Made by a program: the position numbers and the translations under genes. 64,000 bases of DNA, taken from assembly GCF_000003815.2 (NCBI RefSeq), contig NC_049985.1, positions 10,129,726 through 10,193,725 on the forward strand. Direction: 5' to 3'. This DNA comes from Branchiostoma floridae (lineage: Eukaryota; Chordata; Leptocardii; Amphioxiformes; Branchiostomatidae). The notes beneath the pieces were generated by a model. The model saw only the letters and a list, made by a program, of their open reading frames with translations. It did not search any database and had not been told where the DNA came from. Positions 22,345-32,242 of this stretch are shown in pieces; position 1 is the first letter of the stretch, and each line of letters opens with the position of its first letter.

Positions 22345-24415
22345 TTTAGTAGTAAAATCATTCTTTATTCATAGTAAAGAAAGGTACACAGAGCCCAGGA
22401 CACGATGGTCATTGCTGGCCATACATGCAGGGGGACATAAGACATAGGACATAACATAAATAGTATTGCACATTGTGGGTATTGCTTATCATTACTTTAA
22501 AAACATTGTATTCAGTTTAGTTCGGTTTTAATTTGTCTAAATTTGACTTAAAATCACAACATTTCAGTCGTCAATAATGTCATATAAATGCTCTACATTT
22601 CTCAGCCTTGTGGGTTTCTACAATAGCGTTTCTGACTCCCAATACGGTTCGTGGCGTGAGTTCCAAATAGCGTATGACGACAACAAGGCAATGCGGCTTA
22701 TATCAGTAAACAGAGTCTTCGGTGGTTTAACTTTAACTATTTTGAACAGTGTTCTAAGCCTGGTCTTGTTCTCTGGCGTGACGAGTCCCCTTGATCCGAC
22801 CTCAAAGCAGGTTAGTGTAGCGGAAATGCCTGCAGTTTTTAAATCTGCTGCTAGGGCGCTGTATTTATTCACCTTTCGGTCATGACTTGCTTTGATGTTC
22901 TTTTCAAACGGTACAGTCAGTTCGTAGGTGTGGAGGGTCTTCTGTTCTGGCAAATAGATGACCAGGTCTGGTTTCTGGGTAGTGGGTATTGTATGGACCG
23001 GGATAGTACCTCCGTTACTTGTGTAACCTTGTATGTCCGCATAGATGGTGGCGTTGATCCGAGAGGGGTCAATGGACTCTTTGATGGTGTCTGTTATGTG
23101 CTTTAATACCGAGTTGTGTCTGAATGTGTATCGTCCTTGTTGGAGAGCGACACCACAGTGGTTCAGAACGTGGTGGAGTGTTTCCCGATTGCCACACAGT
23201 TTACATTTGTCAGTGTTACGTTTTCCCCAAGTGGTCAGGTTACAGAGTGTTGGGAGGGCGTCGATGGAGGCACGCACAGCGAAACTGAGGATACCCCTCG
23301 GCAGGTTGTACATAGCGGACCGCCATGTCAGGTCACATTTTTCTTCCTCAAGCAGTTGTAGCATCTGCCCTTGCTGTAGAAGGTTTTCCTGATGTTCACT
23401 CCAGACGTCGTGACGCATATCGGTGACTTGTTGTTTGACATGTTTACGTACTGATGTCCATTCTGACTCCTTTGCTGCATGGATGGCTTGTTGGTGGATG
23501 GTGTGACACTTTCCAATACCCCGTTTCTGCATTTTCCTTGTCCACTGCGATTCGCGGTCCAGTTTGGCTTGCAAAGCGTGTTTTACCTTCTCATCGGCTT
23601 TGAGTACTGACCTACTGTAGGCCAGAGCGTGGGCTTCTAGGTACAAGTCTGAGATGCTTTTGAAGTTGAGACCCCTTGTGTTGTACAGGATGGCATTTGT
23701 GGCACTAGGTTGCATTCTGAGCCATGTTTTGATCGCCTTTGTGTGGATGGAATCAAGTTTTTGTAGCTGGGTGTCTGTCAGGTCGTGCACCATCAGCATG
23801 TACCTCCAAGATGGGAAGGCATACTCCATGTATACCCTGAGCTTGTATTCGTTCCTTATCGCTGATTTGTTTATATTTTCAATAGTTGTTTCTATTGCCT
23901 TTGCTAGAATGTCATAGGTTTCTTTTGTTTTACTCAGGAAGGTTATGTAGCCACCTAAGAACTTCTCCGGTGCATCTTTGGTTGTTTTTACAGGGTCCCC
24001 GTCAATCGTAAAGCTGATGTCCGATGGCTTCCCACTCACAATGGACATAGATTTGCACTTACGCGGTTTCAGTTGTAGGTTCATCGACTTTGTGTTAGAA
24101 GAGATTTGTGTTATGAGCTTCTGATGCTGTCTTTTGTTTGTGGTTATGAGGCAAAAGTCGTCTGCGAATGGGAGTGTGATGTAGTACTTGTCATTAAGGT
24201 TGTAGCCGTGTTGCTGCTCTACTCCCTTGAGATGCTGTAGGATAGGCTGGAACACTGTTAGGAAGATGATGGGTGACAAGTTGTCTCCTTGGAACACTCC
24301 TCTTCCAAACGGGAAGGGATCACTTTCCCAGCCTGGGCCCTTCACTTTCCCTTTCAGGCGAGAGTACAGGTTTTTGATGTACTTACATTGTATCTATTTA
24401 GAAGTGCTATGCAAT
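22345..24415 (-). mobile_element. 5'-truncated non-LTR retrotransposon (RLE type)
   Basis: The C-terminal RT-to-endonuclease coding part (ORF below) is followed by about 270 bp of 3' UTR. A minus-strand AATAAAG lies at about 22363-22369, after which homology signs end near 22345. The 5' end is lost around 24390-24415, where the frame meets TAG just upstream of the RT finger/palm motif. The 3' end and any target-site duplication could not be fixed. Confidence 0.8.
22618..24395 (-). pseudogene. Reverse transcriptase / CCHC / restriction-like endonuclease ORF, 5'-truncated
   Basis: The open frame starts just after a TAG near 24395. The listed residues count from the GTG codon at 24345. It contains the RT block RGVFQGDNLSP, then the catalytic FADD (60-63) and LGGYI (about 131). 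A zinc knuckle follows (C381, C384, H392, C397). The restriction-like endonuclease carries RHN (409-411), KPD (458-460) and E476 in YELTVPF. This order is that of single-ORF RLE elements such as the R2, NeSL and HERO groups; the exact clade is undecided. The N-terminal zinc fingers and first half of RT are missing, so it is a dead-on-arrival insertion, although the remaining 575 codons have no stop. Confidence 0.88.
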
Positions 24416-24660
24416 ATAAACTTTGTCTTGCCTTTTTCTAGCTTTGGTACCACTCTCTCTCTGGCTTATTCCTTTCGCTTGTTATCATTATTCAGTAAGA
24501 AAAAGAATGAGTCAGCGGCAACTACAGAAGATGTAGTACCCATCCTAGGCATGGAACCAAACAGAGTCTTAGGCTGATTTTCAGCTGCAGTTTGGCTGCA
24601 GTTTGTTGAAAACAGATACTAACGTTAGTAGCTACATCAAAAGTTACGGGCATATCACTG
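24416..24660. other. Intergenic spacer
   Basis: Between the LINE 5' truncation and the CCAAT-rich promoter region. Nothing recognised. Confidence 0.5.
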
Positions 24661-24669
24661 CTCGACTGG

Positions 24670-25021
24670 CCAATCCGCATGCCTTATTAAAACTGCCTGA
24701 GAGTCCAGACATTTATCGTTGCCGTAGAAAAACTGCTCTTTAGATTCCTTGCTTCCCGACCATAACCTAAAATCTTGCATTCAGTTCAGTTTTTCCGCGA
24801 CACCGTCATAACGCCGATAAGTTGCAGTACTGTTATAAATCACAATCACAGGTGGGCCACTGTGGGCCGGATTACTTCCTTGCAATCTCATCAGCAGAGG
24901 TAGCCAATGGTCGAAGTGCATTTTTATGACCAATGATAGGCCAGGATTCTCTTCACGGACCAATCGCAAAGCAACTATGCATCAGCCCTGACACCTGCTG
25001 TTAATTGATTGCTTGACCAAT
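24670..25021 (+). promoter_or_regulatory. Cluster of five CCAAT boxes (putative NF-Y promoter)
   Basis: CCAAT occurs on the plus strand at 24670, 24904, 24930, 24960 and 25017. The last four are 26, 30 and 57 bp apart, and the sequence is GC-richer than its surroundings. Arrays of same-strand CCAAT boxes are typical of NF-Y-driven promoters. It sits just upstream of the exon-like units starting near 25150. Confidence 0.45.
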
Positions 25022-25149
25022 GGCAGATCAGTTGTAATTTTTGCACCTGCGTTGGGAACACCTTTGTCTGTCTCACAAGGCTTTTGTCTTGTCATTGACG
25101 GTCGATTATTCAACCAAGCAAGACCGTAGACGTGTTTTCCTGCGGGCTC

Positions 25150-26480
25150 GCACCATAAGCCGGAATGTCTGTCACCGACAATTGAAGCGAGGAGCTGGGG
25201 AAGGGAGAAGGAGAAATCCACATTGTGTTCTTCACGACAATGTCCAGAGAGATGCTGCGTTCTAAACGTGAGACCAACAGCTGGCTCCGCTTATATTAGC
25301 ATTTGCTGTGTTGGTAGAATCTATCAACGGATTGCTGTTTAATTCGAGCTGTCCAATTCTGAGATGTCCAATTCTGATTGTATGTAACATCCCCATTTCC
25401 CGTTGCCGGCGTTGGAAATTTGTTGCGTAGAATTAGTCTACGTATAGGTTGGTAAAGTTGGCTAGTTGATAGTATCTTAGCACAGGTGTCTATATCGTAT
25501 TGTATGTCACGTTCCCAGTGCTGTTGTACAACCGTTGAGCCTTTTGTGTTGTTGTTGCAGTGGTGAGGCAAATGATGCACGTTGGTATCTTTTTCCGATC
25601 CCGCAACGTCAATGAAATGTCTGGGCTCGGGCCATGGAGGCAAGGGCTACTGAATTTGATGCGCCAAGCGTCACCGTTCTTCACGACAATGTCCGCGGTC
25701 CGGGAAGATGTCAAGAGAATCTCTGGGCTCCTCTACTGTTAAAGGAGGCCCGCAACGTTGTAACAAATGGTGACTCTGCTCTCTGCTCAGCATTAGTGTT
25801 GTGTTGTAGTTCCTTTAATTTTTTGGTCAGAAATATCCAGTTCTAATTGTATGTCACATTAACTACCACTTGCTGTTTTACGACCTGTTTGGTGCAGCGT
25901 GGTGAGGCAGCTGATGCCTACCAGAGGCCTCTACCGGAACGTCTACGCTGAAACCTTCCGAAGGGATGTGCCGGGCGTCACCATAACGGGAGCTTCACAA
26001 GGTCCGGGGAAAAGTCTAGGGAAAGTCCCGCAGTGGTCAAAACGGCAAACCGGCGGCAAGACCTTTCCCAGACAAGGTATATTCCATTCTGATAGCAGGC
26101 TTTGGGTGGCAGTAATGGCTGTGTTGATTACCAACACAGCTCAGATTTTAAATTTCACTTCAGTCTGGCGTTGGCAAGTGCCGTTGGCAAGTGCTAAGTT
26201 CACAGTTTCAATTTATTGACTTGAACAATGTTTAGTACAAAGTCTTTCTTGTTATGAGTTGGGCAGCCGTTCAGACTTTGTGTTTCTTACAACAGTCGTA
26301 AGACAGCTGATACATGTCTGTTTCTTCTATCGTATTTTCTACAGTAATGTCTGGATGTGCTAAGGGAAAGGTGGGCAGGGGAAGTGCCGGGCGCCACCGT
26401 CACTGACTGCTTCACATCCAGGAGACGGTACTAGTGGTCCTGCCGGAAGGCGTCTTGGTGCCTCTTGAAGTGGGTTTCCT
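25150..26480 (+). repeat. Tandemly duplicated exon/intron-like units
   Basis: Four related blocks lie in a row, with recognisable cores near 25215, 25660, 25970 and 26380. Three are preceded by similar intron ends reading GTGAGGCA, GTGAGGCA and GTAAGACA after CAG or CAGC/CAGT. One frame conserves (D/E)(V/A)PG(V/A)TVT-like sequence: DVPGVTITG, EVPGATVTD and DAPSVTVLH. A second frame conserves FFTTMS.RE in the first two. Several copies carry stops, so either exons are spliced in ways I could not resolve or the locus is decaying. The protein family is not recognised. Confidence 0.5.
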
Positions 26481-26759
26481 TGGAAGTCTTGATCAGTTTC
26501 TAGAGAATGTTAATCATCTCTGCAATGACCCAATGGACATAAGGTATTTCCCAGACATTTGACAAGGTATTGTACCGTACTGTGAAAGTAGCCACCTCTA
26601 GAATATTCAAGCATCGTCTGTTTCACGGCGTGTTAATTTTTTTTTACTACTCTGCAACCACAGATTTTGTTCGGTAATCAGGTAAACTATATGTGTATAT
26701 AAAGCTCTGGTCATTGGAATTAAATGTTCTAATACAAGTTATCTTTCTTTGTGCAACAT

Positions 26760-26839
26760 AGGACGCGTGAAAGGAAGACATTCCGAAACTGTATTTCTAC
26801 AATCTCTACAACGACTTGATGTCTGTATCATTTGTGACA
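26760..26839 (+). CDS. Candidate exon of the duplicated-unit locus
   Basis: Between acceptor GCAACATAG and donor GTGAGC. One frame is open and reads RVKGRHSETVFLQSLQ then RLDVCIICDK. A downstream block after TTTATTGCAG (27040-27130) continues open to a TAA in either of two frames. Good splice signals but no homology recognised. Confidence 0.3.
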
Positions 26840-27390
26840 AGGTGAGCATTGTTTGTATTGTTTTGTAAAAGCAGGTTGTTTGCTGGCATTGTTATCCATA
26901 TGTATATCCAAGGCTTAATATATTGGTACTTGACATACTTGACATGACATTGTACATGTATTTTTTTAAGTTTTGGCTATGCACATCTGTTATATTCACG
27001 TTCCGCTGCTCAGCCGTTGAGCCTCTTGTTTATTGCAGTTGATACTTACGTACAGCCTGGTCCTGTTGAAATGGAGGAATCAACTGGAAGACAAGGACTA
27101 ACAGGTTCAACTGATCATGACATCAAGTAACTGACTGATGAGGGTGGTCCAGTGTCAAGTCTGCAGCCAGAAAGACGGGTGGTCGTCTGTCAGAGGATCT
27201 GGTGTTAGGCAAGCCAAGAATGATAAGTTTTGCATGTTTCATGAGAAGGCGATCGAAAGCTTTCTTGAACTCATAAGTAGTACGTGTCGACTGTCTGGAC
27301 AGTTCTTTCGTACTTGTAATGTAACTGTATACTTAAGACTGTTTAGAGAGTGGTAGTAGATTGAGAGCGTAAAAAATTATGCAGAATTGG
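26840..27390. other. Unassigned spacer
   Basis: Contains the possible terminal exon at 27040-27130 of the duplicated-unit locus. An open frame at 27138-27356 has two CxxC-like cysteines (QCQVC) but no recognisable family. Otherwise nothing. Confidence 0.35.
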
Positions 27391-27697
27391 GCTGGGTCTT
27401 TGGCATGATGGAAAGTTGCTGATTTGTGATTTTTCTTCATTTCTTAAATATCTTAAACTGAATGTGCGATCTGTCTGCCTGAGGTATTGTCGGCAGGGAA
27501 ACTTACAATCTCTTGGTCGGTGGTAAGGTGCTTGAGTATGTTTTGTTGATATCCTGAGTGATGATGTTGGTGGAGGGTTGGGGCGTTTTGTGAGTGGCGG
27601 CTTCTTTGACAGACAGGGCTTTGGTCGGTTTCTGCAGTGTACAGGCCCGATGTTTGGCTGCTTCGGTTTCTGTGATTATGTTAATGGCCGGGATTGT
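27390..27697 (-). mobile_element. Penelope-like element remnant, downstream half (interrupted)
   Basis: On the minus strand it reads TIPAINIITETEAAKHR and, after indels, LTTDQEIVSFPADN. The latter is the decayed form of the L..D.DI.ILPADKG motif found at the N-terminus of Penelope-like RT proteins. Its upstream half continues at 36368 on the other side of the Ngaro-type insertion. Several frameshifts and stops make it a fossil. Confidence 0.65.
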
Positions 27698-27757
27698 ACT
27701 AAATCCCTTCTTACCTCGCTCTCTGTTCGAGTTTAGATATGGGCGTTATATCGGGTG
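27698..27757 (-). repeat. Split direct repeat B2 (element 3' end)
   Basis: 60 bp starting ACTAAATCCC and ending TATCGGGTG (plus-strand reading), identical to 28008-28067. It marks the outer boundary; the flank GGATTGT belongs to the interrupted Penelope-like target. Confidence 0.92.
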
Positions 27758-27829
27758 GCTCAAGGCCAAGGGCCCGAACAGAGGCAAGATAATCAGGACG
27801 CTGCGCGGAGATGCCTTAGTTCTTCCTTC

Positions 27830-27862
<33 letters not shown>

Positions 27863-27932
27863 CATTCCCAATGGCTCCTATCACTTACCAGCCTGGGAGG
27901 TGCGCGCTTGTTCATCCCTTCCACTCCTACCC
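27758..27932. other. Spacer between A2 and B2
   Basis: Single-copy element DNA containing a poly(T) run of about two dozen bases (27832-27856). No gene. Confidence 0.75.
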
Positions 27933-28007
27933 CGCGACACGGAGTGAGATCACATGTGGGGTTTGTTGTATCTAACTCGCTCATCGCGCGAGGCATGACG
28001 GGATAGT
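27933..28007 (-). repeat. Split direct repeat A2
   Basis: 75 bp from CGCGACACGG to GGGATAGT, identical to A1 at 36293-36367. It abuts B1 directly. In a circular intermediate the junction GGGATAGT/ACTAAATC would be the recombination site, as it is here internally. Confidence 0.92.
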
Positions 28008-28067
28008 ACTAAATCCCTTCTTACCTCGCTCTCTGTTCGAGTTTAGATATGGGCGTTATATCGGGTG
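28008..28067 (-). repeat. Split direct repeat B1
   Basis: 60 bp identical to B2 at a 310 bp offset. It lies between the recombinase ORF 3' region and A2. Confidence 0.92.
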
Positions 28068-28558
28068 CTCCTGCCTTCCCCCCTTTACACACAGCTTTTA
28101 TCCTTCCCCTTCTTCTCACTATCTTCCAATACTTACAAAAATCCAACCTACCCCTACTTGGTTTCCCTCACCTCTCGATTTTCCCTTTGCCTGATGAAAT
28201 CACACAAACACTTCACGTTCTCTCATATTCACTCCCTTTATTCCTTGCTCGGCCCATGTCGTCTTATCTATCTTGGCTGATAGCAAGCGATACTTCCAGA
28301 TTATCCATGTTCAACTCATCCCACCGCCTAGCTCCCCCTGGCGACTCACAATGCTACTACATATTTAGGGAATAACAGTCCGATCTCTTCCCACGCCGTA
28401 TACATCTGGTCAAATACAGATATTGTCAATGGGTATTCGCCACCTCACAAATGTTCCTATTACTATTCTGCTAGATACCACACTTACCCCGGTAGTCTGA
28501 CTAGAGAAAAGGGCATGTTATTTGCTAAACATTGTAATACCGTCGTGGGGAAATTAAA
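28068..28558. other. Element 3' untranslated region
   Basis: Between the recombinase stop and B1. Pyrimidine-rich on the plus strand. No further ORF on the coding strand was recognised. Confidence 0.6.
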
Positions 28559-29944
28559 CTAAAGCACTGGCTTGTAGTCTGTACTGTTCTTACACTGATA
28601 CACTGTTGCCGCATCTGTGATCCGTTTCTTAGGGTTGTCTTTTCGGGCTCCCGGTGTCACTTGTTCGCGTAGGATGGCCGCAGGGGACTCATCGTGGCAC
28701 ACCTTCCTGAGTTGCATATATCGCTGAGCTGTCGCTTTCTCCCGCCATCCCACGTGTGCCATGAGGGCTGACTGGCTCGCGCCCCCCATTGCTATGGTGA
28801 TAGCACTGGCTGTACGCAGACCGTGAAGGGTGTCTCCTTCGTACCTGTTTATTTTGATCAAATACTCCTTGAAACGGCTCTGGGCTGCGTCGTAAGAAAA
28901 GGGCTCGTTGACCACCTCTTTCGATTTATTCATTGCTCGGAAAAGATAACCTTTCGAGAGGTTAATACCGAGAGCCGTGGCCATTGTGAAGTATGCCTGT
29001 AAACCTCGAACTGGGCAGATGGCGCTGTTTTCGTTAGCTAGAATTGGGAACGTGTTTGCTGTTCCGTCTCGCAATGTCTTGCCAAAAGTATGGTTAAATA
29101 GGATGCCCTCACCCTCCGGTAGCCACGCCAGTTCTTCTGATTTACACCTGCCTAGGTCTGCTGCTCTGTCCGCTCCGAAGAACATGGCCTTGAAAAACGC
29201 TTGATCCCGAGCCAAAGTGAAAAGCTTACTTTCTTTAGTCTTTGGGTCTCTCAATTTCACGGCGATATGCGTACACAACGCCTCCAACTTGTCATGGAAG
29301 ACTGGTTGAGCTTGTGTAGGTTGAATCAAGGCGTTAGCCTGCTCTGCCTTTGTTATCCTAAGGTATTCTGCTACCCTAGGTGCGACTGCTGGGTTTCCCG
29401 CACATATCGCGTCGTTCCATTCGCCGCCCCTTCCCGATTTCGTGAAAATCGATCGTAGTTGTCCGATAACGGAGTCTACCGTCCCGGCTGCCAGTCTCTT
29501 TGGGCAGCCACACCCCGACTTTCGTTTTTCCCCAAAGTTCTTACCACCCGTCTTATGTACTATAGTTTTCCCCCCTTCGTCTTTCCAGACTAAGAAACTG
29601 CAAACGTCTTTTGGCGAGGCTGTGGTGAGGTCCTTGGGGGGAGATCTATTACCTAAGAAGTTTCTTAACTCGTTTTCAAGTGCAGCTTTCTTTTTTCCAT
29701 AGTCTGAGCTTACGGCTAGTTTGTTTATTTCTTCTAACCGTGCCTGAATCTTGTCGTCGTCCACATCCAACTTTTCCCTTGGTGGTGGGAAGGGTTGCCT
29801 TTCGTATCCGCACATTTGACACAGCCTGAAGTCGTGATCGTTGGGGCGATGGCACTCTGGGCATGCCACTGATGGCGTCCATTGTCGTGGAATCAGGGGT
29901 AGTGGCTGTATGCGGGCGAGAGGGTGGTGTTTAATCTTTGACAT
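28559..29944 (-). CDS. Tyrosine recombinase of the Ngaro-type element
   Basis: 461 residues from ATG at 29944. It would integrate the circular DNA copy of the element by site-specific recombination instead of using a DDE integrase. Catalytic residues of the family are visible: R260 (ADRAADLG), H374-G-L-R377, H397..W400 and the nucleophile Y409 (AQRYMQL). A zinc-ribbon-like CxxC-x10-CxxC (C28, C31, C42, C45) sits at the N-terminus, probably for DNA binding. A second Cys cluster (SGCGCP, about 144-148) follows. It lies 53 nt downstream of the frameshifted end of the RT frame. Intact, so possibly active. Confidence 0.92.
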   Translation of the reverse strand: MSKIKHHPLARIQPLPLIPRQWTPSVACPECHRPNDHDFRLCQMCGYERQPFPPPREKLDVDDDKIQARLEEINKLAVSSDYGKKKAALENELRNFLGNRSPPKDLTTASPKDVCSFLVWKDEGGKTIVHKTGGKNFGEKRKSGCGCPKRLAAGTVDSVIGQLRSIFTKSGRGGEWNDAICAGNPAVAPRVAEYLRITKAEQANALIQPTQAQPVFHDKLEALCTHIAVKLRDPKTKESKLFTLARDQAFFKAMFFGADRAADLGRCKSEELAWLPEGEGILFNHTFGKTLRDGTANTFPILANENSAICPVRGLQAYFTMATALGINLSKGYLFRAMNKSKEVVNEPFSYDAAQSRFKEYLIKINRYEGDTLHGLRTASAITIAMGGASQSALMAHVGWREKATAQRYMQLRKVCHDESPAAILREQVTPGARKDNPKKRITDAATVYQCKNSTDYKPVL

Positions 29945-29997
29945 CGTAATAACGTATGTTCTACTGTTCTTCTATGGTAAGGTACCGGGGTGTAACC

Positions 29998-32242
29998 TTA
30001 TTCTTGTTCCAACCTGAACGCCCACAGTTCGTACTGGAATGCCTTTCCAGGTCTCAGACCTTGCTTGGATGGAAACCATAGAGCTGAACTATTTCCTGCT
30101 TCTGTTAATTTGATGCTTGTTTTCGCCACCCGTAACAGTGTCGGCCACCACAGGGGTCTCGGGCACAACTTGGGGACAATTACCGTCACGTCTGCTTTCC
30201 ATTGTATCAGGAAATTGATGACTGCCCCTGTCATGTTGATGGGTGGGAAAACATACGCATTCTCTCTCTCCCCCCCCCGGGGAAGTTGTGGGATTGTGCC
30301 TGAATACGTCTACACCTGCTGACTCCGGCGTTGGATAAGGGGTATAATGCTTTAGCGGGTTACCCGAATTGTCTCTCTGTACGTTAGAATCCAACGCCAT
30401 CAAGTCTACTGAATGTCCCCGCTGACCCCCAAATGCTGATTGCACACGTTGCCAAAGATGAGGTGCCAACATGCAGTCCGTTTTGGACAGCTGTCTGGAT
30501 GGTTGATCTGCCTCGTTATCTTTTGTTTTGACGTGTGACATAGATAGCGATATATTCAGGGCCAATGTGGTCTGGAATATGTTCTTGATTTCCTCATTCA
30601 GCGGCAGAGCCCGGGCCCCGCTGCCTTGCCACGAGTCTACTACTGCCCTGTTGTCTACTTTCATGTGTACTCTTGAATTAACGATCCATTGTTTGGCTGC
30701 TTTAAGGGTGAGGGCTACTGCTTTCGCTTCTTTACAATTGATGTCCTTAGCTCTATCCTGCTCTGACCAGTAATCCCCCAGTTTAACGTCCGACTCTGGG
30801 TACCCCACACCGTGCAGTACCGCACCCCATCCGTAACCTGACGCATCGGAAGCTATCGTGATGGACGAGTGTCGCTCGTCCCTCCATGGGACCGGCTTCA
30901 TGTCATTATCTACAAAGCGCCAATGTTCTATTTCAGAGCGAACGCCGGCTGGAAGCCTGGTGCGGATTTTCCCTTTCTTTGTCATTTCTCCAACAAGCTT
31001 ATTACACTGTCTCGTGTAAATGCGCGCTCCCGGGGCCATAAGCGCCATTGAGACGCATTTGCCGACGAATTTTTGCAGGGTGTGAAGAGATACCATGGGG
31101 GCGCTAAGAATCTCCTCCCTGAGTGTTATGAATTTTAGGCGTTTGTCGTCCGGGAAGAAGAAGACGCCATCTTTGGAGTTCAACCCAGCACCTAAGTGTA
31201 CCAAAATCTGTGTCGGGATGATGATACATTTATTCAGACTGAGGTAGTAACCCACTCTCGTGAGCAACTCACACATGACGTAGCTTGCTTTCTGTGCTTG
31301 TGTGTATGGGTGGAGGGGTAGTGCTATGGTCATGGGCGGAGGGGCTGTGGCTTCGCCGTTCAAACGGTCATCAATATACAGCATTGTTGGTACCCCTAGA
31401 TGTCTAGCATACGACGAGATTACACTTCCTGTTGTGTGGAAAATAAAGGCTGACGCGGACCAGCCGAATGGCAGGGATGAGTAGACGTACAGAACGTCGT
31501 CGAATTGAAAGCCAAAGTAGGTCCAACTCTCTTCCGTCAGGCCGATGTGCGAGTAACCACTTTTTTCATCTGTGTGGGTCATGTAACCTCCTTTGTATAG
31601 CATTCTTGGGGCCTCCGTGATTGGGTCTAGATTGAATGGGCAGCGTTTCGTCCAGAGGTTAAGAAACCGCCCATTCCAGCACATTCTCGGTTTTGAAGGC
31701 TCTACCGTAAGGGGTAATACTAAATGAGGGGGGTCGCAATGTCCTACCCTCCCCCACACTTTAATGGAGCCGTCTGCTAATCTATCTTTTATCTGAGACG
31801 CTAGAAAGTCATGGTGTTCTACACAGTTTCTGGCGTTGGGGAGGATGATTGATGGGGGTGTGGCAGCTTTGTATGTGTTACCTTTGAAAGACCCATCAAA
31901 AGGTGTGAAAAAGTCACTGACGTTTACTTTGTTCGTGATCCATCTTAACACGTCTTCTCCCTTGTCGGAGAATGGTGTTAGTTGTGCCCATACTTCTTTA
32001 TTGTTGTGTAGGGACCCAGCTATAAAGCAATCTGGGTTTCTAAACGGCAAGGTGGTCGGATCCATGGTCTCCTGGGTGGCTATGGCTTCCTCCGCTGGTA
32101 TCGGAGTTGTCGGGACGGGTTCCGGCCACGGTCGCCCGTCATACGTCACCCACGTGGTGTCCTCATCGGCACGCGTGGCTATGTTGTAAGGGTCAAACGA
32201 AGCCTGGCGGGGTGACCTCCCGGGGCGAGAAATTTTCTTCAT
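29998..32242 (-). CDS. Reverse transcriptase / RNase H of the Ngaro-type element, frameshifted near the end
   Basis: ATG at 32242. The main frame runs 717 codons to 30089. RT shows the LPFGWSASAF block and catalytic YIDD (289-292). RNase H shows D466 (SDASGYGWG), E505, D530 (VDNRAVV) and D579 (NEADQPSR). After TSPGGG (about residue 655) the frame becomes unrelated text. The next frame carries the expected continuation NAYVFPPINMTGAV, then NFLIQWKADVTV, and stops at 29998. The switch falls in a run of nine G followed by GAGAGAGA (30264-30281), so an indel, a sequencing error or programmed shifting are all possible. The family's usual copy of cDNA from RNA is the inferred role. Confidence 0.9.

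Noticed and set aside
27832-27856. Poly(T) run as a retroposon tail
   Set aside because: It lies in the A2-B2 spacer of the Ngaro-type element and has no flanking duplication.
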